Source of the DNA: Sphingobacterium sp. SYP-B4668
GTDB taxonomy: Bacteria; Bacteroidota; Bacteroidia; Sphingobacteriales; Sphingobacteriaceae
Assembly: GCF_027627455.1 (NCBI RefSeq)
Contig: NZ_CP115483.1
Span: forward strand, 2,604,001-2,668,000
Direction of reading: 5' to 3'
Length of the DNA: 64,000 nt
Below the pieces are notes generated by a model. That model was given only the letters and a program-made list of their open reading frames with translations, had not been told where the DNA came from and did not search any database. Position 1 is the stretch's first letter. Each line of letters opens with the position of its first letter. Shown piece by piece: positions 9,333 to 18,535 of the stretch. The translations under genes and the position numbers were made by a program.

Positions 9333-10349
9333 CTAGAATGACTTTTTCCTCAACAATGCCAATGCTTTGATTATTTTCAGGTCATTTTTCAAATCTTCGA
9401 AATTATCTCCGCCAAATACTTCAAAATCAGGTAATATATTTGATTTATAAACTTTTAAAGTTCTATCTACAACATAATCCGTTGATAAATTAAGACCCGA
9501 ATTCTCGTTTATTCTAAAGCCTTGTACTGCTGTTGTATAATTTGCTGTTGGCTCACCTACAACAAAAGTATTGTTTCTTCCGATAAAAGCTATGGCAGTC
9601 ATTTCTCCAGCACTTGCAGTATAGCAACTCGTTAAAATAACTATGGGAATATCGGTTTTTATAAAATACTCTAAATCTTTTTTTCTGTACAATACATTGC
9701 CGTCGATCAATAATTGCCCATTTTCAATTTTCCAATTTCCTGTGCATTTATTTTGAGCATCCCTAAAACCGCCAAAAGTTAAATTATTTCCGATAAACTC
9801 TTTCAAACCAAGTAATATAGGATACATATTTCCACCTGTATTCAGTCTCAAATCAATAATCCATCCTTTGATCTTATTCGAATTTATAGTATTCACATGA
9901 GAAACTATATCGTTGGCCAAACTGTCTACTTTTTTAAAAGCAAAATCATCGTTTCCTGTAATTCTGATATATCCAATTTTTTTGTCAATTACTTTACTAA
10001 ATGTTCTTTTCTCGGTTTTTATTCTGCCCTTTAGATAGGCATTTTTCATTACGTTGGGGTTGTTCCAACCGTATGTTTTTCCGTTATATTTTAAACTTCC
10101 GTGGTAATCATTAAGCTGTTTAAATACCTCTTCATATAAAGGCGCAATTTCATCTATAGCATTCAGGTTTTGGGATTTCCCATATAATTCGCTTTTAATC
10201 TTACTAAGATTCTCCTTATGAATTGAATTTGCTTCTATTAATTCAAGAGACTTGTCAATAAATAATTTTACACTGTCACTTTTAAAATTTTGAGAAAATG
10301 AATATGTTGAAATCATTAGAAGACATATTGATAAAAAATATCTAGTCAT
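9333..10349 (-). CDS. S41-family (C-terminal-processing-like) serine peptidase, secreted
   Basis: This 338-residue protein has a signal peptide (MTRYFLSICLLMISTYSFSQ) and an S41 peptidase core. Family landmarks are IKGWIIDLRLNTGGNMYPIL, matching the ILDLRxNxGG strand, and IVILTSCYTASAGEMTAIAF, holding the likely nucleophilic serine in SAGE. There is no obvious PDZ domain before the core, so it resembles the shorter S41 peptidases of Bacteroidota rather than full CtpA/Prc. The substrate is unknown. It converges with the P-type ATPase gene. Confidence 0.85.
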   Translation of the reverse strand: MTRYFLSICLLMISTYSFSQNFKSDSVKLFIDKSLELIEANSIHKENLSKIKSELYGKSQNLNAIDEIAPLYEEVFKQLNDYHGSLKYNGKTYGWNNPNVMKNAYLKGRIKTEKRTFSKVIDKKIGYIRITGNDDFAFKKVDSLANDIVSHVNTINSNKIKGWIIDLRLNTGGNMYPILLGLKEFIGNNLTFGGFRDAQNKCTGNWKIENGQLLIDGNVLYRKKDLEYFIKTDIPIVILTSCYTASAGEMTAIAFIGRNNTFVVGEPTANYTTAVQGFRINENSGLNLSTDYVVDRTLKVYKSNILPDFEVFGGDNFEDLKNDLKIIKALALLRKKSF

Positions 10350-10827
10350 AGTTCTATACTAAACGTTTATTAGATTTAATTTTTTTTGAAACCAAGATTA
10401 CAAAAATAAGCTTTTATAAACTATCCAAGAACATTTATGATTTGGCTATTGGACGCCAAATGCTACCTCTGATTGCAACATTGGAACGCCCTGTATAAAG
10501 ATTATTGAAGAAATGAGACCAGCCAAGGAAGCGATGATCGCGCATGGGAGTATCCATACTAACAGTGGGGTCAGTATAAAATTACCGAATAGGAACGCCT
10601 TAAAAAATGATGAATTTCTAAATGACTTTTTTGACTTCTAAAAAGAAATCTGACAGAACATACTATATAGCAGAATCCCAATTATAGGCGCTATAGTACC
10701 CTATCGCCATGTACTATTACTCTATCAAGCCAGTCAAAGCTGCAAGTAGGGGGGCAGCTGGATGTCCTTATAATTTGACTTTTTAACAATGGCACCGTTT
10801 ACATTGTGGTGCCATTGCTAAATTACG
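10350..10827. other. intergenic, no confident gene
   Basis: There is a short plus-strand frame at 10513-10641 (43 codons, ending DEFLNDFFDF) that resembles a protein tail, but it has no upstream support and is probably a relic. A hairpin next to the permease gene is listed separately. Confidence 0.35.
10787..10817. terminator. 10-bp-stem inverted repeat after ABC permease gene
   Basis: CAATGGCACC pairs perfectly with GGTGCCATTG across an 11-base loop, 10 bp past the permease stop. It is a plausible terminator of the leftward operon, but no T-run follows on that strand. Confidence 0.5.
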
Positions 10828-11838
10828 TCATGACCGAATCTCTTTTCGCATGAAAAGAGCATAGGATACGGCGAATAAAAGTAACGTAAATGCGATCAGA
10901 CCACTCAATTGAGGCCATACCAGCATTAAGCTATTTCTTAGCGATATACCACTCGGTATGGCTCCGGCCATTTGTTCCATAGATACAGGCCCCAAACTTC
11001 TGACCATCGGCATTAGAAGCGTTGTAGAGGCATCAACATAGAGTTGGCTTGGAGATATCCGAAGAACATTTAGGATTAGCTCGTTATAGTAAGCTATTTT
11101 ATCTGCAGAAAGATAATTTGGATCAGGGATAAAAGCTTTGATTGCAATGTTGACGATCACTTGAAAGAATACCGTGAAGAATAGCCATATACCTATTGCT
11201 GTCAACGCCGAGGTGGCAGGTTGCCTGAAGCGAATGGATAACAGGACTGCAATACTAAGCCAAAAGCCGACGTACAGCACAGTCATGCCGTTAAAAGCTA
11301 ATATACGGATGATTTCTTGCCATTCGATAGGAATACCACAAATGTACATAGCATAGCCTACGATGAGAAAAGTCAGGGAGAAAAATAGTACGGCGACAAT
11401 CAATAAGGGCGCGAGAAATTTGGCCAAGATAAGATTGTCTCTGTACAACGGCTGGGCCATTAGACGTATTAACGAACCATTGTTATTTTCCGAGTTGATC
11501 GCATCAAATCCGAGGCTAATGCCTAAGATAGGTGCAAGGAAGCTGAGGAATATATGGAACGCAGGAATGGACTCATCTGTCGATGTCAATAGCTTGAGGT
11601 AGAAAAATGAGGTACTGCTGTTATCTGTGGCTACAAATGCAGATTTAATATTGCTTAACGACGAATACATAGAAGCTATAAATGTCAATACGATTAGTAT
11701 TAACAAGATGATGAATCTCCAGCTTCTGATATGTTCACTTATCTCTTTACGTAATAAGACACGCAGGGGAGATCTGACTTCGTTACCGCCGTTGTTTTCT
11801 GAAAAACGCCTTTTTAAAGACTCTTTTAGATTTTTCAT
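10828..11838 (-). CDS. ABC-2-type transporter permease
   Basis: This 336-residue membrane protein has an N-terminal helix at about 38-57 (FIILLILIVLTFIASMY) and a large extracytoplasmic loop. Five further helices between about 100 and 330 include HIFLSFLAPILGISLGFD and a last one at LSGLIAFTLLLFAVSYALF. The family motif INSENNNGSLIRLMAQPLYR follows the second helix, as in ABC-2 permeases. Its start overlaps the ATPase gene by 56 bp, so the two are co-translated. The substrate is unknown; see the operon partner with NEW3 domains. Confidence 0.85.
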   Translation of the reverse strand: MKNLKESLKRRFSENNGGNEVRSPLRVLLRKEISEHIRSWRFIILLILIVLTFIASMYSSLSNIKSAFVATDNSSTSFFYLKLLTSTDESIPAFHIFLSFLAPILGISLGFDAINSENNNGSLIRLMAQPLYRDNLILAKFLAPLLIVAVLFFSLTFLIVGYAMYICGIPIEWQEIIRILAFNGMTVLYVGFWLSIAVLLSIRFRQPATSALTAIGIWLFFTVFFQVIVNIAIKAFIPDPNYLSADKIAYYNELILNVLRISPSQLYVDASTTLLMPMVRSLGPVSMEQMAGAIPSGISLRNSLMLVWPQLSGLIAFTLLLFAVSYALFMRKEIRS

Positions 11839-12799
11839 TACTTACTTCTTGATTTTTTTCGTTCTTGAAATATTCGAGGTAGATTTCATCCAGCCCATAG
11901 CTCTTCTGTTGGACACCGATCAGTTCATACCCTTTTTGAACCACATATCGTACCATTTCAGCAGTTTGCTCGTGTGCGGATATCACTTCGAGTTCACTGC
12001 CATTTATAATTACCTCCTGCACACCAGATAGAGCTTGCATGTCCTTTTCCAATTGATCAGATATAGGGACGTTGCTTGGGAATCGTAGGACAGTGACATA
12101 GCCGATTTTATTGAACAATTGTTTTGATAAACTGGGGATATCGCCATCTGCCAACAATTTCCCGTCGACAAATATCCCTACACGATCACATATCTGCTGT
12201 ACATGATGGAGGTGATGTGAGGATAGGAGGATAGTCAGTTGTTGTTCTTCATTCAGCTTTTTGATAAGATCCAAAAAGTCCTTAACACCAGTAGGGTCAA
12301 TCCCGAGCGTAGGTTCGTCTAGGATAATCACTTCAGGATCTTTGATCAACACATCGGCAAGGCCTAAGCGCTGTTTCATGCCTCTGGAGAAAGTTGCGGT
12401 TTTCTGGTACATATTATTTTTCAGGCCAACGATATCCAGCAATTCGAAAGCCTTCATCTCGGCTTCATTTTCAGAAAGACCGTTTAGTCTACCGATAAAA
12501 GAAAGATTCTCGAGCGCAGTCATATGGCCATAAAACCCTAGATTATCAGGTAAGTATCCGACTTTTCGTTTTACGGTGATAGGGGTCCGGGTGGCATCAT
12601 GTCCACATACATGCGCTTGTCCCCCTGTAGGTTCGCTAAGTCCCAACAGCATAAGGATTGTTGTCGTCTTGCCAGCTCCGTTTGGTCCCAAAAGGCCGTA
12701 TATTTCACCCTTATTTATATCGAGGGAAAGGTTGTCTACAGCAATTTTATTTTTATAATGCTTGGATAACCCTCTTAGCTTTATAATAGGATTATTCAT
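11783..12799 (-). CDS. ABC transporter ATP-binding protein
   Basis: This 338-residue ATPase partners the downstream ABC-2 permease. It has Walker A (LLGPNGAGKTTTILM), a Q-loop region (VGYLPDNLGFYGHM), a degenerate signature (FSRGMKQRLGLA in place of LSGGQ), Walker B (PEVIILDEPTLGID) and the switch histidine (LLSSHHLHHV). A C-terminal extension of about 110 residues with an EIYLEYF end is typical of this CcmA/YhaQ-like class. The C-terminus overlaps the permease gene by 56 bp. It lies 32 bp after the NEW3-protein gene. Confidence 0.92.
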   Translation of the reverse strand: MNNPIIKLRGLSKHYKNKIAVDNLSLDINKGEIYGLLGPNGAGKTTTILMLLGLSEPTGGQAHVCGHDATRTPITVKRKVGYLPDNLGFYGHMTALENLSFIGRLNGLSENEAEMKAFELLDIVGLKNNMYQKTATFSRGMKQRLGLADVLIKDPEVIILDEPTLGIDPTGVKDFLDLIKKLNEEQQLTILLSSHHLHHVQQICDRVGIFVDGKLLADGDIPSLSKQLFNKIGYVTVLRFPSNVPISDQLEKDMQALSGVQEVIINGSELEVISAHEQTAEMVRYVVQKGYELIGVQQKSYGLDEIYLEYFKNEKNQEVSNEKSKRVFKKAFFRKQRR

Positions 12800-12831
12800 A
12801 TCTGTTCGATTTTCAATTGTTTTTAATCAGC

Positions 12832-13695
12832 TTACCGCCTACCGTATTTTCGAATCAATATATAAATAAAGCCAATTGCCAGAATGATCAATAACATGCC
12901 TAGCCAACCGGTCAGGAGCGAAGTTTTGACCTCCATTCGGTATGCCAAAGAAGATTCGAGGTTACTGTTTTTAGCCGATACATTGACCATATAATCACCG
13001 GCTATGGTTTTGTCCGGGACTTTAATGTTGACTTTGACATTTTTCGTCTTACCAGGTTCGAGTTTGTCTATTTTATCTACTTCAAAGCTCGATTCCCATT
13101 TCGAAGGCAATTGTGTAGCCAGTTCAATATTCTCCAAAGGCATGGACCCCGTATTTTTTATTGTAAGGAATATCTCTTTCTTACTTCCAGTCGTCGTATT
13201 ACCGCTTAGCACCTGGTTTTGCGTAGAGATTTCCATTTTATAGGTGCCTTTTATAACAGATTCTAGCTTGACCACCGCAGTGTCGCCTTGCGTTATAGCT
13301 TTAACAGGAATGATATGCTTTTTTATATCCGCGGTATACGATGGCGTTATTTCTATACTAATCTCTTTACTGGTATGTGGCTCTACATTAATTGAGGTTA
13401 CCTGCATACCCTCGGTTTTATAGGCAACTGACCATCCCGGGGGCAAGCTAGATTGTAGCTCATATATTTTTTCCTGTCCACTTGGGTTAGTGATAGAACC
13501 ACTGTATCGGAATACCTCTGTAGAAGGGGCCTCCAGATTGATCAATCTCACTTTAAAATTTGGACTTAAAGCATTGTTGGCTTCCTGAGCCGCTACATTT
13601 TGGACTGCGAGTGATGCAGAGATACATGCGAGAATTAAAGCGTTTGATACGATTCTCGACTTCAGATGTTCGGTAAAAATGAATCCTTTAAACAT
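12832..13695 (-). CDS. NEW3-domain exported protein with C-terminal anchor
   Basis: This 287-residue protein has a long signal region (ending ASLAVQNVAAQ) and two Ig-like NEW3 units. The first holds VFRYSGSITNPSGQEKIYEL and SLPPGWSVAYKTEG; the second holds EIFLTIKNTGSMPLENIELA and TQLPSKWESSF. A C-terminal membrane helix (LLIILAIGFIYILIRKYGRR) ends in a basic stop-transfer. It precedes the ABC ATPase by 32 bp, forming an operon, and is probably the extracytoplasmic component of that transporter. The function of such NEW3/ABC modules is not established. Confidence 0.8.
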   Translation of the reverse strand: MFKGFIFTEHLKSRIVSNALILACISASLAVQNVAAQEANNALSPNFKVRLINLEAPSTEVFRYSGSITNPSGQEKIYELQSSLPPGWSVAYKTEGMQVTSINVEPHTSKEISIEITPSYTADIKKHIIPVKAITQGDTAVVKLESVIKGTYKMEISTQNQVLSGNTTTGSKKEIFLTIKNTGSMPLENIELATQLPSKWESSFEVDKIDKLEPGKTKNVKVNIKVPDKTIAGDYMVNVSAKNSNLESSLAYRMEVKTSLLTGWLGMLLIILAIGFIYILIRKYGRR

Positions 13696-13884
13696 GATGT
13701 AATAACTAACAATTATATATTAATAGCTTTTAGAAAATGTCTTGAATAAAATTGTACCCTATTAGGTCTAGAATCCAAAATTAGCTTTTGCAGATATTTG
13801 CGTCAAGTGTAATTTTAAAAAAATAGCACCCCTTGAGAAATGACCCTTTTCAATAAATCTTTGGGTATTCCCAATTCATCCTTG

Positions 13885-16821
13885 TTAAACACTCCGCGGA
13901 TCAGCTTTCAGTGGCATCTTGCCACATCGGGTCACCTCGATGGCGGGGCATCCAAATTCGACCACCACCTTACCCTCAATCAGGTATAGGCCATTGCCCC
14001 GCAAGGGGTATTGGGCCAGTGAAGGAGGGAAGTGTACCGTATCAAAAAAATCCCCCGCTGCATCTAGGAAAGTGCCGAATTTCATCAGCTTCTCGCTTTT
14101 CGTACGTACATACTTTTCCACTACAAAATCCCCCACCATACGGATCATTTTTCCTTCCTGCTTCATCAGATCCGCCGCCCTGGCATCCCCTTTATAATCA
14201 CTGCGAGCCAGATTGAACAGCGAACCCGATACCCCAAAACCGATCAGCTCTATTTCATCATAATAATCTTCCAGTACCGAGCTTTGTAGCTTCGGCAGTA
14301 CCGGTTTACGGCTCGCCATTTCAAAGAGTAGCGGTACCGTTTCCGCCCGTTTATCCTTCGACAGCAGTAGATGCGCTTCCCATAGCAGTTCCTTCTTGCC
14401 TAGTCCCATAAAGCGGAAAGCGCCCGTCCGGATAAGGATAATCAGCTGCTCCAGCTTGGCCCCCGTACGCAGTACAAAGTTCTCCAGACTCGTATATTCC
14501 CCATTCGCCATTCGTTCGGCCGGGATACGTAGTGCCAGCTTATCATTCAGATTCAGTAGCGCGTCAAATCCCAGAAAGATGTCATCTCCATAGATCGTTG
14601 CCGCAAATACCGACCTATTCACACAGGGCAGGTTCACTCGGGCACCCGCCCGTTTAGCTTCATTGACATACACCTTGCGGTTGTAGAAGCCCCCATAGTT
14701 GTTCAGCACCGCCACCATAAACTCCTTCGGGTAGTACGTCTTCAGAAACAGACTCTGATAGCTTTCCACCGCAAAGGAAGCCGAATGCGCTTTATTGAAA
14801 GAATACCCTGCAAAGCTCTCCATCTGCCGCCATATCTCCCGGCTCGCACTTTCGGGGTAGCCCTGCTTACGGCAATGCTCGAAAAACTTACTTTCAATTT
14901 CCAACAGAGGCTCCTTGCTACGGTACTTGCCCGACATCATCCTGCGCAGTACATCCGCATCGGCCATATCCAGGCCACCGTAGGCGTTGCCGATCTTCAT
15001 CACATCCTCCTGATACACCATCACCCCGTAGGTCTCTTCCAGCTGCTCCTTGAATACAGGGTGCGGGTACACCACCGATTCCGGATTATGGTGGCGACGG
15101 ATAAATTCTGCCATCATCCCCGACGAAGCCACCCCTGGGCGGATAATCGACGAAGCCGCGACCAGTGTCAGGTAATCATCACAGCGGAGTTTGGTAATCA
15201 GCTGCCGCATCGCCGGCGACTCCACATAAAAACAACCGATCGTATTGGCCGACCGGAGCTGATCCGCAATCTTCGGATCCTCAAAAAAGCGTTTTGGGTT
15301 GCCCGTATCGATGCTGATACCCCTGTTCTGTTTTACGATCTCCCGACAGTCCTTGATATGGCCGATACCCCGCTGCGATAAGATATCAAACTTCTCAAAG
15401 CCGATATCCTCCGATACATACATATCAAACTGCATGGTCGGCAGTCCTTTGGGCGGATAGTCCAGTGCCGAATAGTAGGTGAGGGGCTGTTCAGAGATCA
15501 GCACCCCACTGGCATGTATCGTCCGCTGGTTCGGAAAATCCGCCATCCGGTTATACACCGAGAGGATCGTGTTGGTCACCTCATTCTTATTCAGCATATT
15601 TTCCGGTTCATGCACCAGTCGGTCTATCTCCGCTTTGGGCAGGCCGTACACCTTACCCAGTTCGCGCAGGATACTCCGCGAGCGGAACGTACTCATTGCA
15701 CCCATCAGGGCAGTATGTCCCGTCTGGTAGCGGTTGAAAATATAATCATAGATATCGTCCCGCTCATTCCAGCTAAAATCGATATCAAAGTCCGGTGGCG
15801 ACTGCCTTTTCGGATTCAGAAAACGCTCAAAGGGCAACTTGAGGTCTATCGGATCCACATCCGTAATCCCCAGGCAGTACGCTACCGCCGAGTTGGCCCC
15901 CGAGCCACGCCCTACATAGTGGAAGTCCCGGCTGCGTGCATAGCGGCATATATCATCCGTGATCAGGAAATAACTCGAGAAGCGGAGATTCTCGATAATC
16001 TCCAGTTCCCTTTTGATACGCTCCTGCGCGGCCTTATCCGTTGCGCCATACCTGCGCACGAATCCCTCCGTTGTATATTTATGCAGCAGCTGCTTATCAT
16101 TGACAGGATTGCCCGTAAACGACTCCTTATTCTTCATTTTCTTAAAATCCAGATCAAAAGAGCAGGAGCCAAGCAGGCGGTTCGTATTACGTATCAACAT
16201 GGGGAAGTCCCGGTACATTTCCAGGAGCTGCACCTTCGGTATCAGCACCTCATCCTTCTCCGCTACCATCCGTTTATCCAATTGCGAGAAGAGAATATTG
16301 TGGTCTATGGCCCGCAGCTGGCAGTGTAGTTTATAATCCTCCGGGATGAAAGAGACCGGTGTCAGGATCACGTAGCGCTCCCAGTTTGCCGCAGATTCCA
16401 GGCGGATCAGATTACGTTCGTTCGGCTTTATACCGATATACTCATTCTCCCGTAGATCCTTCACCGACCTGCTGCCGTAGGGGTAGATCATATACACCTG
16501 ATCCAGATAAGGAGGCGAGTCCGGCAACCGCGAAGCCCCTCTGTTGTGCGTCGTCATCAGTTCATTCAGCTGCCTGAATCCCTCATTATTCCGTGCGATA
16601 CCGATATACAGCAGCTGGTCCTCATTCCTGAACTCCATGCCCGCGAGAATATTCAACCCCGCCTTCATCCCCAAACGCAGCAAATCCAACGAACCCGACG
16701 AATTGTTGATATCCGTCAGCACCGCCGTATCATGTCCCGTAGCCAGCAGGCCCTCCACCAGATCCTCCAGGCTCAGCGTACCATAGCGCAGGCTAAAATA
16801 ACTATGCAGGTTGAGCATCAT
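13885..16821 (-). CDS. dnaE: accessory DNA polymerase III alpha subunit (DnaE/ImuC-like)
   Basis: This 978-residue C-family polymerase is shorter than replicative DnaE (about 1160 or more). It has an N-terminal PHP domain in which canonical LTDHxN reads LTDINN, so a metal-ligand histidine is replaced and proofreading-type activity is probably lost. The palm motif PDFDIDFSWNE (343-353) carries the catalytic aspartates, with the third site likely in FEKFDILSQ. SFNKAHSASFA marks the fingers. It overlaps the Y-family polymerase gene by 20 bp, as in translesion cassettes. GC content is clearly higher than in flanking genes. Its role is inferred as damage-induced error-prone synthesis. Confidence 0.88.
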   Translation of the reverse strand: MMLNLHSYFSLRYGTLSLEDLVEGLLATGHDTAVLTDINNSSGSLDLLRLGMKAGLNILAGMEFRNEDQLLYIGIARNNEGFRQLNELMTTHNRGASRLPDSPPYLDQVYMIYPYGSRSVKDLRENEYIGIKPNERNLIRLESAANWERYVILTPVSFIPEDYKLHCQLRAIDHNILFSQLDKRMVAEKDEVLIPKVQLLEMYRDFPMLIRNTNRLLGSCSFDLDFKKMKNKESFTGNPVNDKQLLHKYTTEGFVRRYGATDKAAQERIKRELEIIENLRFSSYFLITDDICRYARSRDFHYVGRGSGANSAVAYCLGITDVDPIDLKLPFERFLNPKRQSPPDFDIDFSWNERDDIYDYIFNRYQTGHTALMGAMSTFRSRSILRELGKVYGLPKAEIDRLVHEPENMLNKNEVTNTILSVYNRMADFPNQRTIHASGVLISEQPLTYYSALDYPPKGLPTMQFDMYVSEDIGFEKFDILSQRGIGHIKDCREIVKQNRGISIDTGNPKRFFEDPKIADQLRSANTIGCFYVESPAMRQLITKLRCDDYLTLVAASSIIRPGVASSGMMAEFIRRHHNPESVVYPHPVFKEQLEETYGVMVYQEDVMKIGNAYGGLDMADADVLRRMMSGKYRSKEPLLEIESKFFEHCRKQGYPESASREIWRQMESFAGYSFNKAHSASFAVESYQSLFLKTYYPKEFMVAVLNNYGGFYNRKVYVNEAKRAGARVNLPCVNRSVFAATIYGDDIFLGFDALLNLNDKLALRIPAERMANGEYTSLENFVLRTGAKLEQLIILIRTGAFRFMGLGKKELLWEAHLLLSKDKRAETVPLLFEMASRKPVLPKLQSSVLEDYYDEIELIGFGVSGSLFNLARSDYKGDARAADLMKQEGKMIRMVGDFVVEKYVRTKSEKLMKFGTFLDAAGDFFDTVHFPPSLAQYPLRGNGLYLIEGKVVVEFGCPAIEVTRCGKMPLKADPRSV

Positions 16822-17986
16822 CCGCGCCTCCTTTTTTATCCAACAGACAGATACCCTTCTTGATCAGCTCCACGCCATAGCGGTTTCTGATCTTATCGAT
16901 AGCCTGCATCAGACGTATCTCCTCCAGCGTATCATTGAATAGATCCACCTGATACGAGCCATGGATCAGCTTGCTGAATTTCACACCGATCAGGCGTATC
17001 AGCATGCGGCGCGTATACAGCTTTTTGAACAGTTCCAGAATCTTCTCCGTTATCACCCGGTCCGAATTCGTATATGGGATAGCGATCTGCTGCGTATGCG
17101 TATCAAAGTTCGAGTAGCGGATTTTTAGTGTTATACAGCCCGTTAGTTTCTGCTGATGCCTCAGGTCATAGGCCAGTTCATCCACCATCGCGACCAGTGT
17201 CTTGCGCAGAATATCCATATTTATCGTATCCGCCAGAAAGGTATTCTCCTTGCTCATACTCTTTTGCTCGCGAAATGGCACCACCGCACTGTGATCCACC
17301 CCGTTGGCCTTGTTCCATATCGAGACTCCGTTTTCACCCAGCACCCTGCGCATCGTAAATACCTCCATCTGCTGTAGGGTTTCGATCTGCGATATCCCCA
17401 TATTGCGCAGCGTGAGGTACGATTTTTCGCCCACCATCGGGATTTTACGGATCGAGAGCGGGGCCAGGAACATCTTTTCCATACCACCTACCACCTGTTT
17501 CTCGCCACAGGGCTTCGCCTCGCCCGTAGCTATTTTGGACACCGTTTTATTGATCGATAGGCCAAAAGAAATTGGTAGCCCCGTCTCCTTGATGATCTTT
17601 CCGCGCAGCTCCTGCGTCCACTTCCAGCAGCCAAAGAACTTGTCCATTCCCGTGATATCGAGGTAGTGCTCATCGATCGAAGCCTTCTCTACGATAGGCG
17701 TTATCTCCTCGATGATCTCCGTCACCGTACCCGAATACTTCGAGTACAGGTCATGGTCACCCCGCACCACGACTGCCTCCGGGCACATCCGTAGTGCCAG
17801 CTTCATCGGCATCGCCGAGTGTACCCCATATTTGCGGGCCTCGTACGAGCAGGAAGCCACCACGCCACGATCCCCATTGCCACCGATCAGCACAGGCTTG
17901 CCCGTGAGATCCGAATTTATCAACCGCTCTACCGATACAAAGAAAGTATCCAGGTCACAATGTACGATATGCCTCTCCATCACCAA
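16802..17986 (-). CDS. dinB: Y-family DNA polymerase (DinB/UmuC-like)
   Basis: This 394-residue translesion polymerase starts with HCDLDTFFVSVERL, the first catalytic aspartate motif. It has the second motif KASIDEHYLDITGMD, with the usual SxDE catalytic pair. A helix-hairpin-helix-like thumb (IRKIPMVGEKSYLTLRNMGI) and a little-finger domain follow. The tail (CLLDKKGGADDAQPA) is short and has no obvious clamp-binding peptide. It overlaps the DnaE-type gene by 20 bp and faces a small XRE regulator across an 86-bp divergent region. This pairing suggests a mutasome-like operon, possibly controlled by that regulator. Confidence 0.92.
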   Translation of the reverse strand: MVMERHIVHCDLDTFFVSVERLINSDLTGKPVLIGGNGDRGVVASCSYEARKYGVHSAMPMKLALRMCPEAVVVRGDHDLYSKYSGTVTEIIEEITPIVEKASIDEHYLDITGMDKFFGCWKWTQELRGKIIKETGLPISFGLSINKTVSKIATGEAKPCGEKQVVGGMEKMFLAPLSIRKIPMVGEKSYLTLRNMGISQIETLQQMEVFTMRRVLGENGVSIWNKANGVDHSAVVPFREQKSMSKENTFLADTINMDILRKTLVAMVDELAYDLRHQQKLTGCITLKIRYSNFDTHTQQIAIPYTNSDRVITEKILELFKKLYTRRMLIRLIGVKFSKLIHGSYQVDLFNDTLEEIRLMQAIDKIRNRYGVELIKKGICLLDKKGGADDAQPA

Positions 17987-18041
17987 ATATTTAAATTGCT
18001 AACAAAATTAGTATAAACTATAGCTAAGAATTGTATATTTG

Positions 18042-18060
18042 TTGCTAATATTTGTAGCAA
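18042..18060. promoter_or_regulatory. candidate operator: TTGCTA-N7-TAGCAA inverted repeat
   Basis: This is a perfect 6-bp inverted repeat in the 86-bp divergent region between the polymerase pair and the XRE gene. It overlaps an AATATTTG stretch and ends 13 bp before the XRE start. TTGCTA also occurs at 17997-18002. It is a likely binding site for the XRE protein, giving autoregulation and control of the polymerases. Confidence 0.5.
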
Positions 18061-18072
18061 TATAGAAGGGTT

Positions 18073-18339
18073 ATGTCATTACTAGCTGATAATATGCGTT
18101 TTCTGCGGGGGCGTCGGGGCCTTTCCCAGCAGCGGGTCGCTGATGATCTCATCATCACCCGGTCGAGGTATGCCAAGTACGAAGAGGGGGCTTCCGAGCC
18201 ACCGATAGAGCTCCTACAACGTATATCGAGGTATTTTCACGTCTCTATAGATCTACTGGTAGGCATCGATCTGCAACGGTCTCGGATAGAAGAGCTACTG
18301 AAGCTGCCCGATTATCGGATGGTGCTGCCTGTTAAGTAG
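18073..18339 (+). CDS. XRE-family helix-turn-helix regulator
   Basis: This 88-residue DNA-binding protein has one HTH: LRGRRGLSQQRVADDLIITR then SRYAKYEEG, followed by the usual third-helix region (EPPIELLQRISRYFHVSIDLL). It has no sensor domain beyond a short tail. It is divergent from the DinB/DnaE-like operon with a dyad-symmetric site between, and probably represses one or both directions. Its 5' leader and first codons are duplicated at 19734-19779. Confidence 0.9.
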   Translation: MSLLADNMRFLRGRRGLSQQRVADDLIITRSRYAKYEEGASEPPIELLQRISRYFHVSIDLLVGIDLQRSRIEELLKLPDYRMVLPVK

Positions 18340-18535
18340 GGGTAGAGGAGGTGGGAATGCAGAGTTGGTAGCTTATAATTGATTCTCACATCAGTAGGTT
18401 GAATTAGTGAGGGAGTTGATATTGTTTATGCTAAGGAGAGAATTAGACAAAGTAGTCGGTCAATACATGAATTAATCCCAACAAACACACAAGGAGGGAT
18501 AATAATTTGTAATTTTACAGTATACTCAGAATACA

